Positions 19,301-31,466 of a DNA stretch of 64,000 bases are shown here, piece by piece. The DNA comes from Parus major (lineage: Eukaryota; Chordata; Aves; Passeriformes; Paridae): the NCBI RefSeq assembly GCF_001522545.3, contig NC_031769.1:21662515-21726514 (forward strand), given 5' to 3'. The position numbers were made by a program, and so were the translations under genes. Each line of letters begins with the position of its first letter. Positions within the stretch are counted from its first letter, which is position 1. Below the pieces are notes generated by a model. The model did no database searches. It was not told where the DNA came from and saw only the letters and a list, made by a program, of their open reading frames with translations.

Positions 19301-21968
19301 ATTAAAAATTCAGTCATTATTATTTTGTATGCCACATAAACATTCTATACAGCATGCTTTTTTTCACCTGCTTTATCTGCTAGAAATGAATGAGAGATGC
19401 ATCTTTGGAACATTTTGAAAGGTTTTCTCAAAGAAACGTGTGGGACTGTCCTTGACATGAGTCCAAACAAACCCATAGTAATGAAGGTAGCTAAAATAAT
19501 AACCACAGAATGAAAATGACAGGCCAGAAAAGGGAGTCTTCAAAGACTCTTTTGAAAACATGCAATTACTACAGCAAATAATATTCAGATCATGGTCTTT
19601 TACTCTCTGACAAACCATTAAAGCATTTTCTACAAATCCCAGGCAAAGGGCATGCCAGAGCATGATAATCATAAATAGACAGAAGATGATGATGTATCAT
19701 GGTCTTCCCTGAATCATTATTGCACAAATCAGTGGCCCAAGCAACACTGCAAAGGATATTTCTCAACCCACATTGGTCAACTCTGTACTCTTCCTGATGT
19801 AGTTCAGACCACAGAGAATAAAGGGAAATACAGAACTGCTGCAAAGCCTAGACAGCTTCACTGGGGAGTGGAAGATTTTGGAAAATGTGAGGGCACGAGG
19901 AGTCCCCAGGGGAGCAGAAGTCCTGGAACCAAGTTTTCTGTGCAGCAGGGGAAGCTGAGGAAAGCTCCCAGGCTGTAGCTAATGAGAAGAATGTGCTAAG
20001 AGGGGCAGCTGCACTGCTCAGCTTGCACAGAAAATGGCTTTAAAGGCTGAGCCTGGCCCAGCTGAGAAAAACACAGCATGGAGATCACCAAACAGCTTCC
20101 AAAAGCAAATTGCCCTTCAAAAGAAAGATGGCTCATGTTAACCCTCTTTAGTTAATGTGAGCTGCTGTGCTTAAATGAGCATGAAGACACTATCTAAGAG
20201 AAGGACAGCTCTCACATTCACATAAATCCCATGGTGGAGGAGGCATGTAATCAGGGCTGATTGCCATAATGTCTGTGCTTTATTGTGGATGCTGTTCCTT
20301 GTATACAGACTTTCTACTGCATAAATTCATTCAACCCCACTTTCCAACCTGGAGATACTACTTTCAGAGCTAAATAATTAGGGGTTTTACCTTTAAACTG
20401 TGACATTGAAGTGTATAAAAATCCATCCAATCAACCTACAGAGCTACTTATAAACTGAGTACAGCTGTAGCAGATGGTACTCATGCCAAGGTGGAGAAGA
20501 CCTTCATACACTATGTGGGACTCATTATGCCTGTCTTGGAAAAATAAAAACAGCAGTTGGATATGGCATTAGCTATAGATATCGTCAAAGCTTAAGCTGC
20601 CAAGCATTACAGTTAGTGCCTGAAGATTACAATTTCTCAGGTAGCTCCCATTAGGACCCAACAATTCATTGGAATGTGCTCAGAGCATATATTACACCAC
20701 ACAAAGTCCCATGTTTTGAAATAGGTACACAGGATAATTTCCAGGCTGCTAATGCAAAGACATGCAAGCATGATAATTTCTAAAATAAGGTTCAAGAAAG
20801 AGGTGTGCAACAGAATCCATGTGCAAAACTTCAATAATCATAAATGTCAATGTCCATGTGTATGTCTGTATGTTTAACAACATATTTCTGCATCAGCTGA
20901 AGTGGATTTCTGTCATCACCCTCATCTCATAATCTGAATGACTCAACCCCTAGAGTGCATTTTCAATCACCTAACTAAATCTACACTTCTCACACACTGG
21001 GGGGGAATTGACCTTTTAACCATCCTATGGATGCTGCTGTCCAAACATGATGGGGATAACTCATAAACTGGTAAATGAGTGCTCTGCAGCTCCTGGAATG
21101 TTCCAGGCTCTCACACTGTGCCATTTGCATGGTGGCAGCTGGGCCTGCTGTTGCTGCCACTTTAGGTGTGCAGAACAGATTTACTCAGAATTTAGTGATG
21201 TTTGAAGTCTAAGACCAGACCCAAATTTTGCGGCTCTACTGAAGTTCTATTTTTACCATCTAAATTCATTGTGACCAGTTTAAATCTCTGTCTGCCTTGC
21301 TGAGATCATGTTTTCCACCTGAATAATCCTTTAACAGAGACATCCACTGATTCCATCTCTCACTTTCTAGAGTAAATTGTCATAATGCAAAATTATACAG
21401 TATTTTAGATCTATGCTTAAAATATAAACTGCCAGCTTCTGTCACACTGAGGCCCTAAGGGTTTTTAGGATCAGGCTGCTACTGTCAGAAATAGGATGCT
21501 GCAATTGAATCTGTTTTTATATTCTACACTATATCAGGCTTCCAAGTTGGCATATTTACATGTACATTTGATGGCATTTAATGTATGCATACAGCTAAAA
21601 TAAAATTTGAATGATGGTAACTGATCACATGCAGTCTTTGATGAGTTCCTTTCCTTCTGCTAAGCTCCAGATATCTTATTGAATTTCTGCATCGTTCACA
21701 TCCTGGATTAGAGGGATGCACACATCATATATCTGTGGGTAAGTACAAATATACATTTTCTATGACATCAACAATAAATCAACTATGTGTGATAGCTAAA
21801 ACGATGCTGCTTTATGTTAGTTGTCAGATGAAAAAATATTTTCCATTGCTTTTTTTATACCATTTTCAATGTCAATTAAATATAGAGTAATCAAGTTCAT
21901 CTGTATTGTGTCAGGGATTAGAAGTGTTGCTTTAGACTGTGTTTGATGACAAACAGTATAGTATATAA
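16369..21968. other. Intergenic, nothing recognised
   Basis: About 5.6 kb of AT-rich sequence without a recognisable gene, RNA or interspersed repeat. Slightly GC-richer patches occur at about 18360-18560 and 19860-20070 but match nothing I know. Open frames are all short and disconnected. Confidence 0.5.
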
Positions 21969-21992
21969 ATATATATATATGTGTGTGTGTGT
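21969..21992. repeat. (AT)n(GT)n compound microsatellite
   Basis: An alternating AT run passes directly into a GT run: six AT units, then about six GT units. It is short and purine/pyrimidine-alternating throughout. Confidence 0.9.
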
Positions 21993-24900
21993 TAGAGACA
22001 ACAGCATAGACTGGCAGGAAAAACTCACTGACCTAGCACTAAAGCATTATAATGAAACTGATGTTCACTGACATTAAACAATATATACAAGAAACAATAG
22101 AATTAAGAATTCTTATTTAAAAGTAGAAAAACAAGCTTGTTCTCAGAGGAATCTTAATAATTTTCCTCTTAATTTAGATAATCATTAGAGGGGTTTGCCA
22201 TGTATAGGCACTCTATGTGAGTTCTCAGGCACTACTTAAAGCAGAGCAAAGGATCTTCCTTAGATTCTGGAGAAGAATGAATAATTAAGCAGCACATTTC
22301 TGTTCAATAAACAAAACTGTAATGAATTTAAAGGAAATTATAGATTTTATCATCTTCTGCAAAGTCTTACAATGAGCATCTGGGTTTCACTGGCATGCAG
22401 ATTATTGATGGCCCAAACTTATTAAGCTTTCTGGTTGCTTTGTTCACTGAAGTAAATCAGCACAGCAGAAGGAATTAAAAATAGCGCTAAAATAATTTTC
22501 TATTGTTTTACTGAAATGCTTTATGAATTATTTTATCTTATGGGCAAATTGAACAATTCTAAGGTCTTATTTTCCAAAGGTATCTCTTTTTTTTTTTTTT
22601 TTTTGCGTATGTAATCTCCCTTCCTTTCACAACTAGTCAGCAAAGAAAGATTCTGCTGCGTGAACTACTGGGGATTACTTCCAAGGAGCAGAAAAAGATA
22701 GAAATATCAATACTTCACAAGGGTAATGTCTTGATGGCACTTCTAACATTTTTATATTGTTCCAGATGTCACATGTGAACAAAAATTTTACCCAAGGCAC
22801 ACTAAACATTTTTTTAAACCTGACACATACAAATACACTGAAAGTTAAAATTAACAAAATGGGGGAAGGCATAAGCAATTCTGTTTAAGAAGAGGCTACT
22901 ACATACAAGTTTTTTCATGAGCTGCTCAAAAATCATATTCTTCTTGGAGTATTTTCTCAAATACAACTCACTATTGTTATCCTAATATTTTCATTTTCTT
23001 CCCTCAAGGACATGGCTAAACTTGAACATTTTATTTTATTTCCAGGACATATACTTTTTCAACAGGAACCTTCCTGCTCAGATGATGATGACAGGATGAA
23101 CAATATACCTGAAAACAGCTGGTTGAAGCACAGATTCCTGAAACATGGAAATTAACTATTCAAATACAAGGATGAGATTGGAAAATAACTCTGCAGGACA
23201 TAAACAGCACTGAAACCCCATGGCAGTGAAAAGCTTCTCTTACAGAAAAGGTATTTTCCTCACCCAAATAGATACTATGTCTTTCCTTCCATTATATCAG
23301 CTCTTAAACCTAATTTTATTCCACTTTCCTTATTTGTGTTTGTCTCTTATATCCTAAAATATCTGAAACTTCTGTCCCTTGTTAATTCTGATTCTATTAT
23401 TTCATGACATGTTGCTATATATTTTTATTCTTATTTACAAAATAGCATGACTCCCGACACAAGGCCTCTCAAGAATTCGACTATTTGTCTTCTCTAGGGA
23501 GAAGGCTGTAGCAGCTGAACAGGTATTGCAGAAACAGTGATGTGTACAAGCAAGAAGATCCCTGGCATGGTATTAAAAAGGTCATAGGAACCCACCTGAA
23601 GCAGAGATGTTTGTATACTCAGGAGTCCCTTTTCATTTCTTGCATCAGCAGCCAACCCAAGCACACTGCCTAGACTAGGACTTCTGGTTAATTCATGTCT
23701 GGACTCTTGACATGATAAATGAGAAGATAATCTTTCTGCATTCAGTTCACTCTGATCCTGTCTACCAGTCTTTCTCCTAGGAAAAAAAAAACCAAAAACT
23801 GAATGGAGTATGTACCTTTAAATAAAAAGATTAAAGGAGAATCAAAGACCTTATTTCTTGAAAAAAAAAATATTTTTTTTCTTCTGCAGTCTCTTTCTTA
23901 CCAATGGCACTTTGTATGAAATTATGGGTTATCTCTGTTTCCCTATTTGGCTGGTACAGGAGTGTATTGAGCTGTTCTGTCTCACCCTGGAATGTGCTGT
24001 ACCTCTAGGATAGCACCACATAATGTGAGTCAAGGTGGCATTTTTCCCTAGGCTCAATGCCAGTGTTTCACACAAGCATGCACTAATCACAGAATATTTA
24101 AGCTTTATGCATGTGAAATGCAGCCTTGAAAATGGTGCAAAATAGTGAGAAAGGAGTGAGAAATACCTCTTTGAGACACTAAGAGCATCTGTTTTCTTTT
24201 TGGATAAAAAGATGGTCACTTTGTCGGTTTTCTACATGTTGGTATGAATACAGTTTTCCATTTTCCTAGAAGGTAGCCTATTAAAGAACAGGATGCCATA
24301 GACCTAATCCACAGAATTCTTGCTAAATATGCAATTTTTGAGATAATGCCCTGATACACAGGCCAGAACTGTGGCTCTTCTCTTGGTTTTATCAAAAAGG
24401 TTATACTTGCTACTAATCTCTGCTCAACATACAAACAGTCTGGCTTTTTTTCTCTCCTTTATTCTGCATGCAGGGAAATGAGTGAAGTCACCAGTTTTAG
24501 TTTCTATCAGCTTCTGAGAGCAAAGTAATGTATCTTTAAGTAAAAGAAAAAACAAAAAAACCCAAAATGTGTAAGCAGGAAAGAATGCAGCAGGTAAGTG
24601 AAGCACTACCATGTTTTCAGATAGGATGTACTTCAGTGCAGAACAATAAACCTACTGCTACTCATCAGTCCAGAGCCACCAGCTGAAAGAAGTATATATC
24701 CCATTATGTCCATTAGAGAAAATATTTATTTATTTTCAAATATAAATTCCCCATCCAAAGTCACAACTTGTTATATTAAAATGTTAAACATTATGAACTG
24801 AGGTCATAAATCTCTTATGTCCATGAACTTTACTCTTAGGAAGGCAGGGTTAGAGGTTCTCATCTGGCCTTCCTGGGGTTAATCATCCACAATGTTCTGC

Positions 24901-25947
24901 AGCTTTCTGGATTGTGCAAACATAATGGGACAACTAGTCACATTCATATTCTGAGAACAAACAATTTTATCATATGAAAAATGCATAAATCATTCACAGT
25001 TTCACATATAGGAATAAACCATCAATGAGAATATGAGCTCTGTAACCTAGAGGAGTGATCTTGGGTACGTCAGTGATGCACCTGGAGCAGCCACCATGCA
25101 GAGCACCTCCATGCTGCAGTACAGCACCAGCCATGCATCCAGGACAAATCTCTATGATCACTGCATTTACTCCAAATATGCTAGCAGGAGAGTCCTGGCA
25201 GGAGGGAGATGTGTTTTAAAGCAGTTCTGAAGAAGTCAAGGTGCTTGGTTGAACCCTTGTGCCTTAAGTTAGCTGAACCATCTAACTCCTTTGTGCCAGC
25301 CCAGCATGCTGCTCCTAGTAAGGGGTTTAGATACAGTCATTTGAGCTTGAAGAGACCAAACAATGGCCTGTCTGTGGTGACAAAGGTTAATTTAACAGAA
25401 TATGTGAGGGATGTGGATAGGTGATGTCACAGTTAGAAAATAATTACTCTTCTCTTCATGCTTAGGTCACACTGTCTGTCTAAACTTTGATGATCAAATC
25501 ACAGTTACTTTCCTTGTTAAATATTTTTTTAAATTACATTACAAAGTAGATGAAACACTGAACCTGGCTTGCCAGTCAACTAATTTGTCAAAGAATTTTC
25601 CATTTGCTATGTATATGAGCAGCCATCTCCTGCAGCAATAAAATTTAAGAACTGAAGCAACACCAAAAAAAAATATTTCATAGCCCTAACACATGAAACG
25701 ACAATCTGTAGTACTTCTTAATTAATGTTTCTGTAACTGTTGTGGAAATTTATTTAACACAAGAAATACAAATTGAATGGAGTGTAATTCCATAATATAA
25801 AAAGAAAATAATGTCTATTCCTGCAAAGTATCCCACCTGCCTCTGAGCAGTGCTGTGGTTTCAGGGTGTGAACACCGAGTCATTGACCCTTGGCACACAC
25901 CTGAAAGGCAGGCAGACAAGGAGCACAGATGGATACTAGACTGAAAA
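21993..25947. other. Intergenic, nothing recognised
   Basis: AT-rich sequence with an 18-nt T run at 22587-22604 and otherwise no identifiable gene or repeat. Minus-strand open frames at 23929-24612 are short, contiguous only by chance, and show no known protein signature. Confidence 0.5.
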
Positions 25948-26215
25948 ACCATAGAATGGTTTGGGTTGGAAGGGACCTTAAAGATCATCTAGTTCCACTC
26001 CTCTGCCATTGGCAGGGACACCTTCTGCTAGATCAGGATACTCAGAGACCCATCCAGCCTGGGCTTGAACAGCTCCACAGATGGGCCATCCACAGCTTCT
26101 CTGGGAAATCTGTTCCAGTGTATCGACACCCTCACAGTAAAGGATTTCTTCCTAATATCTAATCTAAATCTGGCAAATTCAGTCCTGTTGAAATCATTTA
26201 CTTCTGACATAATTT
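25948..26215 (-). mobile_element. CR1 LINE 3' end fragment, minus strand
   Basis: The + strand starts with CATAGAATGGTTTGGGTTGG, the reverse complement of the CR1 3' terminus including its 8-mer-type end. The minus strand then reads the tail of CR1 ORF2: from 26182 downward, a FRLDIRKKSF-like box, then HWNRFPREAVDGPSVELFK and RLDGSLS. This is the usual 5'-truncated CR1 copy. Similarity fades beyond about 26215, though decayed CR1 may continue to about 26330 (a CCAACCTCCTCTGGAC stretch at 26291-26306). Confidence 0.92.
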
Positions 26216-28082
26216 GTGTTCCTTAGTTATCCCCACAGAGGCTGGGGACTCAGGCACATTCCAATGCAATCCCTGCTCCGATCTCTTTTGCCAACCTCCT
26301 CTGGACTACAAACTGTGTAGGGAAACTCCTTGAGAACCCACTCCTGTTGCATTTTGGGAAGATTATAATTGCCCTGTTTGCATGCAGTTTGATGCAGTGT
26401 GTGGACTTTTTATAGCTACAAGAAATACAAACAAGAGCCACATGATTTTCTAGGGACAGTGGATGCTCCCAACCCTAGTTAATTTGGGTGAAAAAATAAG
26501 GATCCAGTAAGCCCCTCTGCACTAAATGGTTAGAGGCTGGCTGTCTGCAAGGTTGACATTAAATAAATTATACATACAGTCCTTTACCTGGAAATGAACA
26601 TAAGTGGCATATTTGCTACATGCTGTTGCCTTCTAGATTTGCAAGCTGTTATTTCTGAAGTTGTCAGGTAGAACACATTTAATGTATGACTAAACCTCAT
26701 TCATGCAGTTTTAGATCAGTTCTGTTTCTGTGAATACTTTCTCTTTCCTGCTGCACTGATGCTCGGTCCTCTGGCTACAACAGATTGGGCACTGTCATTT
26801 CAGTGCTCACTGACACCAAGGAAACAGAGCCAGCTCTCAGTTCTGCACAAAACAGCCTTTCAAGGCTCAGACATTATCTCTAGGACCCTCAAAAGCACAC
26901 AGCATCAGAAGCCAGAATTAGGCAGATAGTGAGGAAGACACCTGACATCAAGTGGAAATGAAAAAGGAAAATCTAATGACCACAGGGTCAGAAGCTCAGT
27001 GATTTAATAGTATTCTCCAAGTGCCCATCTTGTTACAGATGGGTAATTGCTGTTAGAACAACATGGCTAACACTTTATTTTTCCTACAGGAGATAATTAC
27101 TTTGATTGAAAACACTGGCTGTCAGACAATGGAATACCTACTGCAACACCTGCAGACCAGGAATGGACAGCTGCATTTGTCTTGTAGCAGTGCTAATCAG
27201 GTTCCTGCAACTGCCAGATCTTTGACTGAGGTTGAGGCGACAGGTTGCCATCATGCTTTTGAGGTCTTTTTTCCTCTTTACTGATTGCTTTTGTCTCAGC
27301 CCCTCCCTCACTTTTTAAGAGTCCAAAATACATTATTTGCAGTAACAGCAAATACAGAGAAGAGAAACTGCCAAACAAGCAGCTGATACAAATTAATGTA
27401 GTATTATAGTCAGCTGAGCACTTTAAATATATGCAAGATGAAAAAAAATAACCCCAAAATTCATCAAATGCTAATTATTATTTGATATTATCTGCAATGA
27501 TTATGTAAACCCACAAAGGAAACTGCAGACTAGACTACCTTGTCATGCTTGGGTTAGCACTTGTCATCTACCCAGTGTCCATTCTCAGCTAAGACAGACA
27601 TTTTAAACACGCACTTAATTTCTGGCTGAGCTCACTGTATTTTCAAGCATAATAAAAGAACCAATAAATACTTTTTATAAACTGGGTAGAAATGATGTAA
27701 AAAAAAATAACTTTCTTCTACAAATAATATGTGTTGTATTGAAGAATTTTGTAATATAAAAAAATGGACAAACATCAAGGGCAAAAATGACCTCACCTTA
27801 ATCAATACAGTGACAGGCTAAATTTGATGGCAATGGCCTTCACAGAGCTTGTCCTCGAAATGAACAGCAAGCTTTCACTAAAGGCCTTGCGAAAGTATGA
27901 GCTTATTCAGCGTACATAATTGTTTCCCTAGAATAAAAATCTCCAGGGAGGATTACCTTTATCAACTGTAACCACAGTTATATTTTCTTATGTCACTTTA
28001 TTCTACACATAGGTGGAGTGCTGTTTAAATTCATCTAGTTTGGTCCTATAGTATAATGATGAATCATGCTTATAAATAAGGA
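26216..28082. other. Intergenic, nothing recognised
   Basis: Apart from a possible degraded extension of the CR1 to about 26330, no gene or repeat is recognised here. Confidence 0.5.
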
Positions 28083-28664
28083 TGTGTGCTGGCATTGACT
28101 GGGGCAGAGTTAATTTTCTTCCCAGTAGCAGGTATGGGGCTGTCTTTTGATTTTGTGCTGGTAACTGGGGTATTTTCATGCTGAGCAGCACAGTACTGAG
28201 TCAAGGCTGTTTCTGCTCCTCACCCACCCCACCAGCAAGTGAGCTGGGAGTACACGAAACATTGGGAAGGGACACAGCTGGGACAGCTGACCTTAACTGA
28301 ACCAGGGGATATTCCAGACCATGCATGACATCGTGCTCAGCATATAAAGCTTTGGGGATAACAGCAGAGGGATGTTCGGAGTGATGGTGTTTGTCTTCCC
28401 AAGTCACCATGACATGTGATGGAGCTGTGCTTGCCTGGGGATGGCTTAACAACTGCCTGCCCACTTGAAGTGCCAACTTAATGAATTCCTTGGTTTGTTT
28501 TGCTTGCATGTGCAGCTTTTGTTTTCCCTATTAAGCTGTCTTTATCTCAACCCACGAGTTTACTTACTTTTAGTCTTGCAGTTCTCTCCTCCATCCCAGC
28601 ACGGGGAGGGGGTGAGCAATCGGCTGCATGGGGCTGAGCTGCTGTCTGCAGTTAAACCATGAGA
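28083..28664 (+). mobile_element. Solo LTR of an avian endogenous retrovirus (ERVL-type)
   Basis: About 582 bp closely follow a widespread avian LTR. It has a TGTGCTGG start, GGGCAGAGTTAATTTTCTTC near the 5' end, GGGACAGCTGACC in the middle, GGATGTTCGGAGTGATGG and TGTCTTCCCAAGTCACC past the promoter, and CTTTATCTCAACCCACGAG near the end. A TATA box (TATAAA, 28343-28348) and a decayed ATTAAA-type poly(A) site (ATTAAG, 28530-28535) put the promoter on the + strand. The terminal CA is mutated (GAGA at 28661-28664). No internal gag/pol/env sequence adjoins it, so it is a solo LTR left by recombination. A TAAGGA hexamer flanks the left end (28077-28082) and recurs at 28678-28683, 13 bp beyond the expected right end, so I do not take it as a secure duplication. 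Confidence 0.88.
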
Positions 28665-29154
28665 GCAAGAGAATTCGTAAGGACAGAAAATCTGCACTTT
28701 GAGAACTTTATAGAAATGTTTTTCTTATCCTAGACTCAGCACACTGAATGATTTTTATTGTTTTAAAATTCAGTATGGATCGAGATTAGAAAATTAGAAG
28801 ACAGGCAGTCAAATAATCATTTGTAGAGAACTGAAGAGGAACCTTGAACAGTCAGTTAAGATTTGCTGCAGATGACAATAAAGTTATGAATTTATTAAAG
28901 TTAAATTGCATTTCTCATCATCCTAGACATTGCAAAAAGACAGATATGACACTTGAAATGTCGTTTAACCTGGTGGCAATTGCATTACTGTAGCACAACC
29001 AGAAAAGTACATATTTATTATTTGCCCTGCACTTTACATTCTGTCTCCTTCCTTATCCAGCTGTATCCAAAACTTTGAAGCCCTTGTACAGTCAAGAGCG
29101 AAGAGCAGGTATTTCTTCACTGGGAATCTAACACAGTTTTCATCCACTTTAGAG
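28665..29154. other. Intergenic, nothing recognised
   Basis: About 490 bp between the solo LTR and the CR1. AT-rich, with no feature recognised. Confidence 0.5.
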
Positions 29155-30346
29155 GACTTCTTTGGCTCTTCTGAGATTCCTAAAAAAACTGGATGACAGC
29201 TTTGTGGAACAGGTCCTAAGGGAGGCAACTAAGAAAGATGCCCCACTTGACCTGCTGCTTGTCAACAGAGTGGATCTTGCGAGCAAAGTGGAGACTGGCA
29301 GCTGTCTTGGCCACGGTGACCAAGAAGAAATCAAGTTTAAAGTCTCTCTTAACAGGAGGAAAAGTGCTGGCAAAACCTCAGCTCTGGATATGAGGAGAGC
29401 AGACTTCAGGCTTCTCAAGCAATTAGTAAATAAGGTCCCCAGGGATTATGTTTTTGCAGGTGCTGGAGTCCATCAGTGCTGGTTACTTTAAACATTACTT
29501 CCTAAGGGCACAGGAGCAGGCAATTCCCAAAAGTCAGAAGTGAAGCAGGCAAGGCAGAAGGCCAGCTTGGCTGAACAGGAGCCTTCTCTTGGAAATAAGG
29601 CAAAAAGGAAGGTGTATGCTCAGTGAAAACAGGGCCAGGTAACATGGCAAGGATACAGAGATACTATAGAGAGGAAATTCAGCCAGCCAAACCTGGAGCT
29701 GAAGTTGGCCAAAACTGTGGGGGACAATAAAGATTTTTTTCAAATATATTAATGTCATCAGGCGGTGTAAAACTAATTTCAGCTCATTAAAGGATGAAGG
29801 AGGTCTCACAAACAGGGACATGGGCAGGGGCAGAGGTTTAACATATTCTTTGCCTCTGTCATCAACACCAGATGGACCAAGGGGGTCTCAGTGCCCTGAG
29901 CTGGAGAACCATGAGTGCAGGAAAGATCAATTTCCAGTCAGCCTGGGGCTCCATCTGGATCCCGACAAATCTGTGGAGTCTGATGGCCTGAAGCCAGCAC
30001 AGCTTCATGAGGAAAAAGTCCTGCTTACCAAACCCGATTTCCTTTTGTGACAAGATAACCCATCTAGCTGATCAAGGGAAGCCAATTGACATAATCTTTT
30101 TAATTTCAACAAAGCTTTCTATACTGTCTCTCACAGTGTCCCTCTGCACAAAATGTTGAGCTCACATCATGTGATGGGTGAGCAGCTGGCTCAGGGTTCA
30201 GGCACAAAGGGTGACAGTGGATGGGGTGACATCAGACTGGTGACTTGTCACTAGTGGAGGAGCTCTGCAGGGCTCCATCTTCAGCCCTGTGCTCTTCAAC
30301 ATCTTCATAAATTACTTGAATGCAGGACTGGAAGGGACACAAAGCA

Positions 30347-30352
30347 GGTTCT
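30347..30352 (+). repeat. Left target-site duplication of nested LTR
   Basis: GGTTCT just before the TG of the LTR, paired with GCTTCT at 30622-30627 just after its CA. One of six bases differs. Removing the LTR and one copy restores continuous CR1 sequence (GGTTCTCAGATGATAC) in frame, with the LTR-interrupted QSRFSDDTK box made whole. Confidence 0.8.
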
Positions 30353-30621
30353 TGTTGCCCTGAAACCTAAAGCCTTCTGATAATGTTTTCATAGTTTTAG
30401 CTACTTTCCCATGAAAGTTGTTTATCACATTCCTTCTAAGAAACATCATTTGACGGACGTTTTGCATGACCAGTGTGCTTGGGAATGTGGTAACTTAATT
30501 ATCCAATCCCTGGTCATTGTCGAGAATCTATAAATACTGGAGTCAGAGAATAAAGCTTTTTTCTTTCCCGTTCTGACACTGAGATACATTTGTGTGAATC
30601 ATTTTGTGTCCTTTAACGACA
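30353..30621 (+). mobile_element. Short solo LTR inserted in CR1
   Basis: A 269-bp insertion that starts TGTTGCCC, ends AACGACA, and interrupts the CR1 between its LFNIF and DDTK boxes. It has LTR architecture on the + strand: a TATAAA box (30529-30534), an AATAAA signal 14 nt later (30549-30554), then a T-rich stretch. The 6-bp flanking duplication is more typical of class II (ERVK-like) elements than of ERVL (5 bp) or gammaretrovirus-like (4-5 bp) elements. No coding interior remains. I do not recognise the family by sequence. Confidence 0.8.
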
Positions 30622-31466
30622 GCTTCTCAGATGATACAAAACAGTCAGGAGCTGTTCACTCTCTCAAAGGCAGAAAGGCCCTGCAGAGACACCTCAGAAA
30701 GGCAGAGGCCTGGACAATCACCAACCACATGAAGCTCAACAAGGGAAGGTGCTGGATTCTGCACCTTGGATGGGAAATTCCTGGATGTATAGACAGAGGC
30801 TGGAGATCAGTGCCATGGAAAGGGACCTAGGGGTCCTTATTGATGCAAAGTTGAATATAAATCAGCAGTGCCCTGGCAGGCAGGAGGGCCAGCCGTGTCC
30901 TGGGGGGCACAAAGCACAGCATCACAGCCAGACAAGGGAGGGGATTGTCCTCTTCTGCTCTGGGGCGGTCTCATCTCCGGTGCCGGGGCAGTTTTGGGTG
31001 TTACAACATAAACAGACTTGAAGCAATTAAAGAGTGTCCGAAGGAGAGCTAAGAAGATTGTCATATTAGGAGTGGCTAAGGTCACTTGATCTTTTCAGCC
31101 TGGAGAGACCAAGGGGAGACCTCATTGCAGCTACAATTTCCTTGTGAGCAGAAGAGGAGGGGCAGGCACTGATCTCTTCTCTGTGGTGACCAGTGACAGG
31201 ACTTGAGGGAATGGCCTGAAGTTGTGACAGGGGAGGTTCAGGTTGGATATTAGACAAAGATTCTTCACCCAGAGGGTGGCTGGGCACTGGAACAGCTCCC
31301 CAGGTAAGTGGTCACAGCACCAGCCGGGCAGGATTCAAGAAGTGTTAGGACAATACTCTTGGACACATGGTGTGGCTCTTGGGGATGGTGCTGGGCAGAG
31401 CCAGGAGCTGGACTTGATGATCTGGGTGTGTTCCTTCCAGCTCAGCATACTCTGTGATTCTGTGAG

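Larger units (their letters stand above)
29155..31466 (+). mobile_element. CR1 LINE, long, 5'-truncated and internally deleted, with nested LTR
   Basis: This is the longest CR1 copy in the window. Translation follows CR1 ORF2 from the end of the endonuclease: RFLKKLDDSFVEQ then APLDLLLVNRVDL, with GSCLGHGDQEEI and DMRRADFRLLKQLV (29175-29440). The RT part follows: a residual VTSGGALQGSIFSPVLFNIF box (about 30240-30305), then, after the LTR insertion, SDDTKQSG and KGRKALQRHL. The C-terminal tail ends in RLDIRQRFFTQRVAGHWNSS-like sequence near 31235-31300. The 3' end carries TTCTGTGA-type repeats at 31451-31466. Stops and frameshifts are frequent. At least one internal deletion, near 30005, joins the SDGLKPAQL box directly to the later region, removing RT motifs. 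The element cannot be active. The interval 30353-30621 is the inserted LTR and is not CR1. Confidence 0.93.
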
